From NCBI GenBank assembly GCA_046498185.1, contig JAWOBE010000128.1, forward strand, positions 1 through 7,978: 7,978 nt of DNA. Reading direction: 5' to 3'. The DNA is from CAYXDR01 sp046498185. GTDB lineage: Bacteria; Desulfobacterota; DSM-4660; Desulfatiglandales; Desulfatiglandaceae. The notes under the pieces were generated by a model. It saw only the letters and a program-made list of their open reading frames with translations. It did no database searches and was not told where the DNA came from. Positions 1 through 6,052 of this stretch are shown here, piece by piece (position 1 is the stretch's first letter; each line of letters starts with the position of its first letter). Both the position numbers and the translations under genes were made by a program.

Positions 1-1711
1 AATCGAACGGTCTTTTAGATGAATAATCCATTGTTTCCTGGGTCGTGAAAAACCCTTCGAATATGCGCCTCTGATTTTCTTCCGTAATACCGACTCCGTA
101 ATCCGTCACCACCAGTTCCACACCGCTTCCCTCGGGCCGCACCGCAACTTCCACCTTTCCCCCATCAGGCGTATTTTCAACCGCGTTTTTAATCAGGCCT
201 CCCACGACCTTACCGAGCACAGCACCCGGTATCATCACCGGGTCCACTTCTTGGAAGTCCGCCACGATATCAATCTTTCTGTGGGCAAAGGAATCCTTTA
301 AATCATCCAGGAAAGTAGGAATGAATTGATCCAGCCTTATGGGTTCCGAAACGTATTCCTTGGGGCCAAAGATATCGTCAATCCGAGCAGATATCCGCGC
401 CGCCAGGTCACCGTCTTCCGACTCGATTTCAACAAAACTGGCGAGCTGATCCCTGCATACATCGAGCATTGAAGACAACATGTAATTCGTACGGTAATGG
501 CCGTTTCTCATGATATCCTCGACCTCGTACTGAACCTCCAGTATGCGATCCAGATTCCGCCTTGCACGATCCAGAACCGGCTCCCACAAATTTTTAGGGA
601 TCGAGGAAATCCTTTTTTCAATGATACTCAGGCACGCCCCCAGCACCGACAGGGGCGTCTTCAGCTCATGGGAAAGATGATTGATAACCTTGTCTTTTGC
701 ACGGTTGAGGCTGCTTACCTCCTTGTATGCCTTTTTCAACTCCTCGGCGAATTTTACATTTTCAATGCTCAGCGCCACACTTCCCGCCATCGTGCTCAGC
801 AGGTCGACATCAATTTCATCGAAGCGACCCGATTTTTTGTTCATCGCGGACAGTACGCCGATGATTCGGTCCCTGCTTCTGAGCGGTACATCCAGGAGAC
901 TCTTGGTCGTAAAGCCCGCTTTTAAATCAACGACCGGATAAAAATCCTCATCGGCGGAAACATCATCAACAACGGCGGGCTCACCGGTTCTGATAACCCT
1001 GCCGGAAACTCCGGTGTCGGCAGGCCAGCGCAGTTCCTTCGCTCGTTTCTGAGCGCTGGTGTCCTCATGGGCTGCGGCTTTGAAAAAAAGTTGGTGTTTT
1101 TCTTCATCCAGAAAAATAACCAGCGCTCCCTCGACTTCCAGGATACCCTTAACCTCGGTGGTTACGAAGTCGAGCAGTTCATCCAATTCGTGATGCCCTG
1201 GCAATTCCAGGCTGAAATTAAGCAAGGACTCATTGTTGCGGGCGATGCGGGTTTTGTGTGTTATGTCTCGTGCGATCCCGCGGAATCCAACGCCCTTCCC
1301 TTCCTGGTTCCTTATCAGATGTGCAGAAAGTGATATGACTCTGGTCTCTGCATTCTTTCCAACAGTTTTCCACACAAAATCGGTGATCCCCCGACCTGTC
1401 CTGTAAATGCTGTCAAAGCTCGCGAATGCACTGGCAGCGCTTTTCGGGTCCATAAATTTTCGGATGTTTCGGAATTGGATTTCGGACCTGGGGTATCCGA
1501 AAATTTCACATAAGGCGTCGTTGAAATAAAGAAAATAGCCGTCTATATCTATCTCGTAGACGCCTTCTTCTATGTCCTCGACAAAAGCCTTGTAGCGCTC
1601 ACTCGAAAGCTTCTGGGTGGAACTGTACATTCCATCGGCGGAACCGCCACAGACTTGCACCGCTCCCGCCCCTTCTTTCTCGTCTCCAGGGGATCGAGTG
1701 GATTTTGACAT
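1..1711 (-). CDS. PAS-GAF sensor histidine kinase, C-terminus cut by window edge
   Basis: Soluble two-component sensor kinase, expected to autophosphorylate on His and pass phosphate to a response regulator not present here. The frame is open from ATG at 1711 to the left edge (570 codons). Residues about 38-151 form a PAS domain ending in the typical GIARDIT. Residues about 170-318 form a GAF domain. A short helix leads to the H box (NHLSHELKTP) with His348 as phosphoacceptor. The N box (LIKNAVEN) has Asn509, the G1 box (VTDYGVGI) has Asp537, and an F box (RRIFEGFF) follows. The G2 box and stop lie outside the window. No membrane segment is seen, so sensing is probably cytoplasmic. GGAG lies 5 bases before the start. 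The His-to-Asn distance of 161 residues is about 50 longer than usual, because extra sequence (about 402-455) sits between the HisKA helices and the ATPase domain. The input ligand cannot be told. Confidence 0.95.
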   Translation of the reverse strand, partial: MSKSTRSPGDEKEGAGAVQVCGGSADGMYSSTQKLSSERYKAFVEDIEEGVYEIDIDGYFLYFNDALCEIFGYPRSEIQFRNIRKFMDPKSAASAFASFDSIYRTGRGITDFVWKTVGKNAETRVISLSAHLIRNQEGKGVGFRGIARDITHKTRIARNNESLLNFSLELPGHHELDELLDFVTTEVKGILEVEGALVIFLDEEKHQLFFKAAAHEDTSAQKRAKELRWPADTGVSGRVIRTGEPAVVDDVSADEDFYPVVDLKAGFTTKSLLDVPLRSRDRIIGVLSAMNKKSGRFDEIDVDLLSTMAGSVALSIENVKFAEELKKAYKEVSSLNRAKDKVINHLSHELKTPLSVLGACLSIIEKRISSIPKNLWEPVLDRARRNLDRILEVQYEVEDIMRNGHYRTNYMLSSMLDVCRDQLASFVEIESEDGDLAARISARIDDIFGPKEYVSEPIRLDQFIPTFLDDLKDSFAHRKIDIVADFQEVDPVMIPGAVLGKVVGGLIKNAVENTPDGGKVEVAVRPEGSGVELVVTDYGVGITEENQRRIFEGFFTTQETMDYSSKRPFD

Positions 1712-1744
1712 TGATACTCCGCATTGAAAAAAATTTACCTGATT

Positions 1745-1774
1745 TATATATTCCATCCCGCCGGCACCTGTCAA
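1745..1774 (-). promoter_or_regulatory. sigma70-type promoter of the histidine kinase
   Basis: On the minus strand a perfect -35 box TTGACA (1774-1769) is followed after 18 bases by TATATA (1750-1745). Transcription would start near 1738, leaving a leader of about 27 bases before the ATG at 1711. The last two bases of the neighbouring 18-bp palindrome are the first two of the -35 box, so a protein bound there would affect polymerase directly. The boxes are seen; their use is inferred. Confidence 0.7.
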
Positions 1775-1790
1775 TCGATAATTATCGATT
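1773..1790. promoter_or_regulatory. perfect 18-bp palindrome, candidate operator at kinase promoter
   Basis: AATCGATAATTATCGATT equals its own reverse complement over all 18 bases. It lies just upstream of and overlapping the -35 box of the kinase promoter, inside the divergent region shared with rnhA. This size and placement fit a dimeric regulator's binding site, repressor or activator. I do not recognise the motif as belonging to a named regulator. AT-rich surroundings make short palindromes more likely, but an 18-base perfect one touching a -35 box is unlikely to be chance. Confidence 0.5.
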
Positions 1791-1900
1791 TATTACTTAA
1801 TTTTAAAAATAATAATTACAAAAAATAAAAAAAGGACAATTTTACCTGTTTCATTATCCGGACTTTTTCAAATTAATATCAGCTTTTTCGGCTGCCGGTC

Positions 1901-1929
1901 TTGTGGACGCAACGCATTTATTTTATACT
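1901..1929 (+). promoter_or_regulatory. possible promoter for rnhA
   Basis: TTGTGG (1901-1906) and TATACT (1924-1929) are separated by 17 bases. The -10 matches consensus at 5 of 6 positions and the -35 at only 3 of 6. A start near 1936 would give a leader of about 90 bases before rnhA. The rest of the 1712-2025 gap is AT-rich and shows no ORF. Confidence 0.35.
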
Positions 1930-2025
1930 TTTTTGATCAGGAAAAATAGTTCCGGCAGACTTATTAAGCAATCGAATCATAAATATTTCAAGGGCTCACT
2001 TTTTTAATTTCGAGATGCGGATTCC

Positions 2026-2472
2026 ATGACACAAAACTATTCAACAGTGGAAATTTTCACCGACGGGGCCTGCAAGGGGAACCCCGGCCCGGGCGGGTAT
2101 GGTGCAATTCTCAGATCCGGTGGCAGGGAAAAGGAAATTTCCGGATGCGAGCGACAGACGACCAATAACCGGATGGAAATGATGGCTGCGATCGCAGCTC
2201 TCCAATGTTTGAAGCGACCGTGCAGGGTTGTTTTGACCACAGACTCCAATTATTTGGTGAAAGGCATGACACAGTGGCTCCCGGGATGGATTCGAAGCAA
2301 CTGGATAAATTCCCAGAAGGAACCGGTTAAAAACAAAGAGTTGTGGAAACAGCTCCTGGAACTCAGCAACGTTCATAAAATACAATGGAAACACGTGAGA
2401 GGGCACCGGGGACATCCTGAAAATGAACGCTGCGATCGGCTCGCCCGAGATGCGATAAAGGGCTGCAGATAA
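2026..2472 (+). CDS. rnhA: ribonuclease HI
   Basis: Cytoplasmic endonuclease that cuts the RNA strand of RNA-DNA hybrids, removing R-loops and RNA primers with two metal ions. At 148 residues it is close to the E. coli enzyme (155). The opening strand FTDGACKGNPGPGGYG carries Asp13. TNNRMEMMA gives Glu51, TDSNYL gives Asp73, and the C-terminal RCDRLAR gives Asp137. Together they form the complete DEDD carboxylate set. His127 in VRGHRGH matches the flexible catalytic histidine (His124 in E. coli). The basic, tryptophan-rich handle region (about 80-100, WLPGWIRSNW) is present, as in the E. coli-type enzyme. The site before the ATG is poor in Shine-Dalgarno bases, suggesting modest translation. 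It is divergent from the histidine kinase and 72 bases upstream of the zinc-ribbon gene, with no convincing terminator between. Confidence 0.97.
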   Translation: MTQNYSTVEIFTDGACKGNPGPGGYGAILRSGGREKEISGCERQTTNNRMEMMAAIAALQCLKRPCRVVLTTDSNYLVKGMTQWLPGWIRSNWINSQKEPVKNKELWKQLLELSNVHKIQWKHVRGHRGHPENERCDRLARDAIKGCR

Positions 2473-2544
2473 AAGTAAAGTTCTCTATACTTTTCCGAAC
2501 TGAAGTTACATGATTTATAACATTAAATACCGGAGGACAATATA

Positions 2545-3342
2545 ATGAAATGTCCAAAATGCGGATATATAAGCTTTGATCATAATAAAAACTGTCCCAA
2601 GTGCAAAAAATCGCTGAGAGAGGAGGCGGCAAAGATGAATCTCCCCGATTACGAACCGGCCCCACCGTTTCTCCTGGCTTCGTTGGTAGGGGAAGAAACA
2701 TCTGAGAAAATCTCTTCTTTCGGCGTTGATATGAGTCACCTGCCCGGTTTCAATATCGAAGAAAACACAATGATGTCAGGCCAGGAATATGAAGACTTAA
2801 ATGAAGAAATAGAAATCAATCTCCACTATAAAAATGCCGGGCAACGTGAAAACGCTGCAAAAGGCCCACAAGATATAGATATGGACGAAACAGATTTTCG
2901 AGAACAGCCTGAGCTCCATAATAATATTGATGAAAAAGAATTCGTCCTGGAACTTTTTGACTTCTCCTCGGACCACGAATCAAACGAAAAAAGCTTTTTG
3001 ACGCACAACGAGGAGGGGCAGTCCATCGAACCCGGAAAGAATCCGACGGACAACGAGTCTGCTCCGCTTCTTTTTGAAGACCACTTTATGGAAAAACATC
3101 ACCAAAAGCCTTCCAAAGAGGAAATAGCATTCGACCCTGAAAGCCACCTGCTGGCCCTTGAAAATGAGATTAGGCAAAATGAGGCTGCAGAGCATAAAGA
3201 CCCGGGATACGAAGAGATTTCCTTCGACGCGGTGGCAATGGGGCTGGAACCAGGCGGTCGAAAAGATGAAGAGTTGGTGATCACTTCCGATGATTTTGAT
3301 TTCGAGCTGCTGGAAAATGAGGATGAAGAAAAAAAGAGTTGA
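2545..3342 (+). CDS. zinc-ribbon protein with long acidic tail, function unknown
   Basis: 265 residues. Residues 1-24 form a compact zinc ribbon: Cys3-x2-Cys6, ten residues, then Cys17-x2-Cys20. The rest is strongly acidic, rich in Glu, Asp and Asn, with no membrane segment, signal peptide or recognisable enzyme fold, and is probably largely disordered. Short hydrophobic-acidic patches recur along the tail: EFVLELFDF, PLLFEDHF, EEIAFDPES, YEEISFDAV and DDFDFELLENEDEE. They look like repeated short binding motifs. GGAGG at 2532-2536 sits 8 bases before the ATG and fixes the start. It lies 72 bases after rnhA and is probably co-transcribed. A role as an adaptor or scaffold binding a basic partner is a guess only. 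The coding call is firm, the function is not. Confidence 0.85.
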   Translation: MKCPKCGYISFDHNKNCPKCKKSLREEAAKMNLPDYEPAPPFLLASLVGEETSEKISSFGVDMSHLPGFNIEENTMMSGQEYEDLNEEIEINLHYKNAGQRENAAKGPQDIDMDETDFREQPELHNNIDEKEFVLELFDFSSDHESNEKSFLTHNEEGQSIEPGKNPTDNESAPLLFEDHFMEKHHQKPSKEEIAFDPESHLLALENEIRQNEAAEHKDPGYEEISFDAVAMGLEPGGRKDEELVITSDDFDFELLENEDEEKKS

Positions 3343-3359
3343 CGGGAATCCTCATTTTT
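3314..3359 (+). terminator. possible intrinsic terminator overlapping the 3' end of the zinc-ribbon gene
   Basis: AAAATGAGGAT (3314-3324) and ATCCTCATTTT (3348-3358) form a perfect 11-base inverted repeat ending in a T run. The left arm lies inside the coding sequence and the right arm follows the stop. The 23-base loop is large for an intrinsic terminator, which lowers confidence. It would separate the rnhA transcript from the tRNA unit. Confidence 0.4.
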
Positions 3360-3363
3360 ACTC

Positions 3364-3392
3364 TTGACCTCCTGCCCCGCCACTTCTATAAT
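3364..3392 (+). promoter_or_regulatory. consensus sigma70 promoter of tRNA-Phe
   Basis: TTGACC (3364-3369) and a perfect TATAAT (3387-3392) are separated by exactly 17 bases. The predicted start near 3399 lies about 9 bases before the mature tRNA. This near-ideal promoter fits a highly expressed stable RNA transcribed alone. Confidence 0.85.
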
Positions 3393-3407
3393 CCCTTTTG
3401 TTTCAGA

Positions 3408-3483
3408 GCCGAGATAGCTCAGCCGGTAGAGCAGGGGACTGAAAATCCCCGTGTCCCCAGTTCAATTCTGGGTCTCGGCACCA
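3408..3483 (+). tRNA. tRNA-Phe (anticodon GAA)
   Basis: 76 bases with a full cloverleaf. The acceptor stem is GCCGAGA/TCTCGGC, followed by discriminator A and an encoded CCA. The D stem is GCTC/GAGC. The anticodon stem GGGGA/TCCCC encloses loop CTGAAAA with anticodon GAA at 3441-3443. The variable loop has 5 bases and the T arm is CCCAG-TTCAATT-CTGGG. It decodes UUU and UUC. It has its own promoter and terminator and no neighbouring tRNA. tRNA genes are common integration targets, but no second copy of the 3' end was seen here. Confidence 0.98.
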
Positions 3484-3491
3484 GGAAGATC

Positions 3492-3526
3492 AAGGGGTTA
3501 CGGTACTTTTGCCGTAACCCCTTTTT
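3492..3526 (+). terminator. intrinsic terminator of tRNA-Phe
   Basis: A perfect 12-bp stem, AAGGGGTTACGG (3492-3503) with CCGTAACCCCTT (3512-3523), has an 8-base loop and runs into TTTTT. It starts 9 bases after the tRNA CCA end. On the minus strand no T run follows, so it should act on the plus strand only. Confidence 0.93.
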
Positions 3527-3785
3527 CTTTAGCAAGAGCAAGTCAAAAATCATCCCTGTTTGCATGGGTAATTTCAATGCAATTTTTAGATTCAAAAGAG
3601 ATTCCCATGTAGTTCGTTTCAGTTTGAGGCGGGCGCCAACCTGGTTTCATTCTTTTCTTTTGGAATCAATGTCCCGTTCAAAATTGAAATCACATCACGA
3701 AGGGAATCCACTTCGTATGACTTAAATTCTCTGCGTTGCCCATGAAAGCCTCTCTTTCTGTGAATTTTGAGCGGTCCGCGCGACT
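3527..3785. other. gap between tRNA terminator and DUF3108 gene
   Basis: Apart from the low-confidence 56-codon minus-strand ORF at 3619-3789, I see no gene, clear terminator or repeat here. Plus-strand frames through this stretch run across the tRNA and are not genes. Confidence 0.5.
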
Positions 3786-3789
3786 TCAT
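3619..3789 (-). CDS. possible 56-codon ORF overlapping the DUF3108 stop
   Basis: The ATG (3789-3787) overlaps the TGA of the upstream DUF3108 gene in an ATGA arrangement, a common sign of translational coupling. The predicted product is basic at the N-terminus (MKSRGPLKIHRKRGF) and then contains a probable amphipathic helix (YEVDSLRDVISILNG). I do not recognise it. A GAGGAG sequence touches the ATG directly, which is too close for a normal Shine-Dalgarno site, so translation would depend on coupling. It may equally be a chance ORF. Confidence 0.2.
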   Translation of the reverse strand: MKSRGPLKIHRKRGFHGQRREFKSYEVDSLRDVISILNGTLIPKEKNETRLAPASN

Positions 3790-4616
3790 CTCCTCGATGA
3801 AACACGGCTTCCGCCTTCCGCGGCGCCGACGGCTGCCGGGGGCCAGTCCGTGCCGGCGATGTCGACAAGCTCGGCGACAAAGCTTCCCACCGGAACCTTG
3901 CTTCTGACCCGCACCGGGATTCGATAGGCATCCGCTGTCACCCATATCTGCATGCCGGCCCCTTCGGGTTTTTCGAAGGCGCCGGAGATGTCATCCATCG
4001 TTAATTCCAACAGGAAAACCTCGAATTTCCCCATGGCAGTCTCTATATTTTCGCGGCGGACCAAATCGGCCCGCCCGATGATGCTTCTCTTACCGTCGGC
4101 CACGGGATGGGAAAGAGTGGCGCCTTCCCGGAGCTCGCCCAGGCGGAACGCGTAAAACACGGCAAAAGGGTCGAAGGTGCCGGGTTCGATGTCGATGGGT
4201 GCGCGTTTTTTCTCGAAATTGCTGTAACGGACCGTGGCTGAGTCCGGATCGAAAACGACCTTTTCCTCCCTGTGTTTTTTGCCCAGGGTTTTCCTCGTAT
4301 AGTAAATGCTGCGGCTCATATCCATTTCCACATAGCTGTTCATATGGTCCCGCACCTTGTAGAAGACATCAACCGCCGGATATGTATAGGCCGTCAGCCG
4401 GAAGCGCCGGACCTGGCGGCCGCCGACAACCTCGTGCGGCAACACCTCGAGAACGGCTTCGCCGGCCGGAATAATAGTCCAGTACACCTTGAAGACCATC
4501 TTCTCCCCGGGCTGGAACGGCATACTGCTTCCTGCACCTTCTGCCGCAGAGGAGACAGCTGCAGGGAAAACCAAGAGGATAAAAGCTATTTTCAATATTC
4601 GTGAATGAAATCCCAT
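3786..4616 (-). CDS. exported DUF3108 domain protein
   Basis: 276 residues. Residues 1-24 are a typical signal peptide: a short basic start, the hydrophobic stretch IAFILLVFPAAV, then SSA-AE as the likely signal peptidase I site. There is no lipobox cysteine, so the product should be free in the periplasm. From about residue 33 the pattern PGEKMVFKVYWTIIPAGEA and the alternating beta-type sequence through KFEVFLLELTMDD and IWVTADAYRIPVRVRSKV match the DUF3108 family, whose members are exported beta-rich proteins of unknown biochemical role. The C-terminus (about 255-276) is low complexity and rich in Ala, Gly, Ser and Arg. The gene looks richer in G+C than its flanks. The ribosome site is weak (GGA about 12 bases before the ATG). 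No internal break is seen. The family call is good, the function is open. Confidence 0.85.
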   Translation of the reverse strand: MGFHSRILKIAFILLVFPAAVSSAAEGAGSSMPFQPGEKMVFKVYWTIIPAGEAVLEVLPHEVVGGRQVRRFRLTAYTYPAVDVFYKVRDHMNSYVEMDMSRSIYYTRKTLGKKHREEKVVFDPDSATVRYSNFEKKRAPIDIEPGTFDPFAVFYAFRLGELREGATLSHPVADGKRSIIGRADLVRRENIETAMGKFEVFLLELTMDDISGAFEKPEGAGMQIWVTADAYRIPVRVRSKVPVGSFVAELVDIAGTDWPPAAVGAAEGGSRVSSRR

Positions 4617-4696
4617 TTTTTTATCATTTCCATTAAAAAAATTTAAGATAATGAAGTGGCGTAAAAAGTACCATCCCCGCCTTATCGGCGTCGGGA

Positions 4697-4741
4697 TCGG
4701 TATCGGGGTCGAAAAGGTCGTCAGTCAACTTCCGATACCGA
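4697..4741. repeat. inverted repeat of GGTATCGG type
   Basis: TCGGTATCGG (4697-4706) is repeated inverted as CCGATACCGA (4732-4741). Around the left arm, related hexamers (TCGGGA, TCGGTA, TCGGGG) run in tandem. Such degenerate GGTATC/GGGATC runs look like intergenic repeat DNA. It lies about 80-125 bases upstream of the DUF3108 start. Confidence 0.45.
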
Positions 4742-5217
4742 CAACGAGGGACATGATTGTTTTCACTTTTTACGGTTTCGTCAATACTGGCTGATTGAAC
4801 GAGGCACAGCCGGTATTTCAGAATAGCTTCAGATTCCAGGGATGCCCATTTATTACGTCTAAAGAGAACCTTTTAAACGAGACCATTTTATATAATTTAG
4901 GCAAATAAGTAAATCCCGAGGGCAAGTCTGCATATCAATATGTCAATGTTTATGTTTTTATTTCCATTGATGGGCTTGAGTGGCTGGGATACCTTATCTC
5001 TGGAAAAAATTGAGTCGTGTGGAACACTTGTGATAGCCGGATCTCCAGGTTTGAAAACTGCCACTACGAAAAATACTACAAGCATCACTTTGCCGGGGCT
5101 GTTCCTATCAGCCGGAAAAAGGGCCAGGGCATCGCTCGGTTCCTGGCCCAGCTGAGAATCTTGAAGGGGTATTCCATAGCAATCATTGAACACTGCGCGT
5201 GGGCGGTGAACGAAGAC

Positions 5218-5387
5218 GGTGCTAGCGCCGACGTAGCGAGTCCGATTCCACGGACTCATTCGCCGGGGGCGATTTATTCCATTGCCTGACTGATATAGCT
5301 TGTTACGGATAGCGAAGTGGTTCCTCTCGTATCTCTTCGCACTGTCACCGAGGGCGGCATCGGCCGCCGCCATATTTCCGGAACCAC
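5218..5387. repeat. cluster of inverted repeats
   Basis: Four structures crowd into 170 bases. They are a 12-base near-palindrome GGTGCTAGCGCC (5218-5229); a 7-bp hairpin GAGTCCG/CGGACTC with a 6-base loop (5238-5257); an 8-bp inverted repeat GTGGTTCC/GGAACCAC (5317-5324, 5380-5387); and, nested in it, GGCGGC-ATCG-GCCGCC (5353-5368). GCGAAG/CTTCGC (5312-5317, 5335-5340) would compete with the outer arm. This may be a structured RNA or a repeat; which strand is used is unknown. Confidence 0.4.
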
Positions 5388-5455
5388 CAAAAGAAGGAGT
5401 TGTCGAATCAGGCGGCGGCACTGCACAAGATCAAGATAATGCACCCCACACACAA

Positions 5456-5890
5456 TTACGGTGCGCGGTAGAGTTCCTCGCGCCTTTTGCGCTCAAGTTC
5501 GTTGAGTCTTTCCCTCATCTCCCTTTCCATCTCCAGGCTCCATACGGTCCTGCCGTCTATGATCAGTTCTACCACATCAATAGAGCGATACTTTTCGTCT
5601 ACCAAACCCTTGACCGTAACCTCCTTAAGCACATGCCGGGCTTTTATGCCGCGGTCCAGGTTGGGCATAAGATAAAAATCACCCGATTCCACAACCAGCA
5701 CGAAATCACGCTCCAAGGCCAGCATCGGATCAGACTGGTCTATCGGGCAGGTATAGCCCACCGTCGCGCAAGTAAGGCCTGCGATTGTCCCGGTCTTCGT
5801 TTCAATAGCCGCTGATGCGGTAAGGGGCAGAGCACAGAGAAAAATTCCCACTAACAAAACACTTGTAAAATTTTTCCTTAATCCTTTCAT
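5456..5890 (-). CDS. small exported protein, OB-like, with C-x6-C motif
   Basis: 144 residues. The start at 5890 is chosen because AGGAGGAGG (5905-5897) sits 6 bases upstream and the product then begins with a clean signal peptide: MKGLRKN, a hydrophobic core, and TASA-A with cleavage after about residue 27. An upstream start at 6022 would bury the signal. The mature part begins ETKTGTIAGLTCATVGYTCP, with Cys41 and Cys48, which could form a disulfide. It continues with beta-strand patterns (RDFVLVVESGDFYLMPN, EVTVKGLVDEKYRSIDVVEL) that resemble a small OB-type barrel. The C-terminal 25 or so residues form a charged helix (EMEREMRERLNELERKRREE). I know no function for it. A periplasmic binding or stress role is possible but is inference. 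It stands alone, with about 660 bases of non-coding DNA upstream. Confidence 0.85.
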   Translation of the reverse strand: MKGLRKNFTSVLLVGIFLCALPLTASAAIETKTGTIAGLTCATVGYTCPIDQSDPMLALERDFVLVVESGDFYLMPNLDRGIKARHVLKEVTVKGLVDEKYRSIDVVELIIDGRTVWSLEMEREMRERLNELERKRREELYRAP

Positions 5891-5896
5891 GGTATA

Positions 5897-5905
5897 CCTC
5901 CTCCT
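5897..5905 (-). promoter_or_regulatory. strong ribosome binding site deciding the 5890 start
   Basis: AGGAGGAGG on the minus strand lies 6 bases before the ATG at 5890. It is the strongest such site in the window. It points to efficient translation of the 144-residue protein and excludes the upstream in-frame start at 6022. Confidence 0.85.
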
Positions 5906-6052
5906 AAAATTATTGCGGGTGTTGTTGACAATTTCGCCCGAGCATTTCCTTCCCCGGCCGGAATCGAACCAACCGTCGTTGTCCGCTCCCTGCCGGGCAG
6001 TGTTGGTAAGATGGTGCCTCAATAATGGGTCCCGGTAAATGGGGTGAATCCA

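Larger units (their letters stand above)
4617..5455. other. 839-base region without a convincing gene
   Basis: It holds the leader of the DUF3108 gene, a GGTATC-type inverted repeat near 4697-4741, an AT-rich stretch to about 4940, a segment open in several frames (4897-5421) and a cluster of inverted repeats (5218-5387). None of the predicted proteins shows a domain, signal peptide or good ribosome site. It could be a decayed gene, a structured RNA or intergenic repeat DNA. Confidence 0.5.

Noticed and set aside
497..1509. Several ORFs of 60-140 codons on both strands inside the kinase region
   Set aside because: They are other frames of the continuous PAS-GAF-HisKA-HATPase coding sequence, which has all expected motifs in one frame.
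2471..2494. AAAAGTA/TACTTTT hairpin after rnhA as a terminator
   Set aside because: The stem is almost all A-T with a 10-base loop and no T run beyond the stem, so it is too weak to call.
3408..3483. Integrated element at the tRNA-Phe 3' end
   Set aside because: No integrase gene and no second copy of the tRNA 3' end were seen in the window; the tRNA is followed at once by its own terminator.
3339..3725. A 128-codon plus-strand ORF starting at 3339
   Set aside because: It runs through the tRNA-Phe promoter, the tRNA itself and its terminator, so it cannot be a normal gene.
5300..5815. A 171-codon plus-strand ORF
   Set aside because: It is mostly antisense to the 144-residue exported protein, which has the better start site and signal peptide.
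5456..6022. A longer form of the exported protein starting at 6022
   Set aside because: No ribosome site, and the signal peptide would be internal. The start at 5890 has a nine-base AGGAGGAGG site and a clean signal peptide.
5891..6046. A tRNA gene on the minus strand, suggested by GGTTCGATTCC
   Set aside because: Only the T arm is matched. No acceptor 5' strand complementary to CGGGGAA, no D arm or anticodon arm in place, and no CCA end.
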